Part shown: piece after piece, positions 36,206 through 36,306 of the stretch | Numbering within the stretch: the stretch's first letter is position 1 | Layout: each line of letters begins with the position of its first letter | Source of the DNA: Desulfobacterales bacterium | GTDB taxonomy: Bacteria; Desulfobacterota; Desulfobacteria; Desulfobacterales; UBA2156 | Direction: 5' to 3' | DNA: 36,306 nucleotides | Assembly (NCBI GenBank): GCA_027025555.1 | Contig: JALVQN010000109.1 | Coordinates: 1-36,306, forward strand | Notes under the pieces: generated by a model | The model's input: the letters and a program-made list of their open reading frames with translations, nothing else | What the model was told of the DNA's origin: nothing | The model's database searches: none | Program-made: the position numbers and the translations under genes

Positions 36206-36306
36206 TGTCACTGGGAATGCAAAAATGTACCAAAAAAGGGAATGAAAAGTGTACCACCTCCTAACCGGTAACATGGTAAATCTCTCCTGGGAAGGAGGGA
36301 GAGGCC
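36206..36306 (+). mobile_element. Probable left end of an IS21-like insertion sequence (continues beyond window)
   Basis: Begins TGTCACTGGG where the ATPase frame breaks; two TGTACCA repeats (36226-36232 and 36250-36256, 24 bp apart) and an SD-like ggaaggaggga at the window edge suggesting a transposase ORF follows. Confidence 0.5.

Overview
The window holds three blocks, plus about 3.7 kb at the left end (partial TPR protein, alpha/beta hydrolase, endonuclease IV). (1) ~3.8-12.9 kb: minus-strand nitrogen-control cluster glnE > glnD > amt > glnB > glnA, faced convergently by a NifA-like sigma54 activator (2.2-3.7 kb). (2) ~13.1-28.0 kb: ten-gene co-directional plus-strand cluster encoding an MvhD-like subunit, MetV, MetF, two Fe-S/FMN glutamate-synthase-related proteins, an unusual fusion of glutamate synthase domains 1 and 3, CarA, CarB, PurF and a radical SAM protein. 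Most of these make or consume glutamine or glutamate, or belong to C1/folate metabolism. (3) ~29.7 kb to the end: a region that looks less GC-rich, carrying sbcC and sbcD and a second zinc-hook SMC-like ATPase. That ATPase appears cut off at its N-terminal side by what looks like the left end of an IS21-type element at ~36206. A methyltransferase and an isochorismatase-like hydrolase lie between blocks 2 and 3. The most notable non-coding signals are a near-perfect -24/-12 (sigma54) promoter upstream of glnD with paired TTACA-N4-TGTAA-like dyads ~110-155 bp upstream, and a weaker -24/-12 candidate with dyads upstream of the mvhD-metV-metF-glt cluster. No tRNA, rRNA or CRISPR array was recognised. 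All family calls come from reading motifs; no database search was run.
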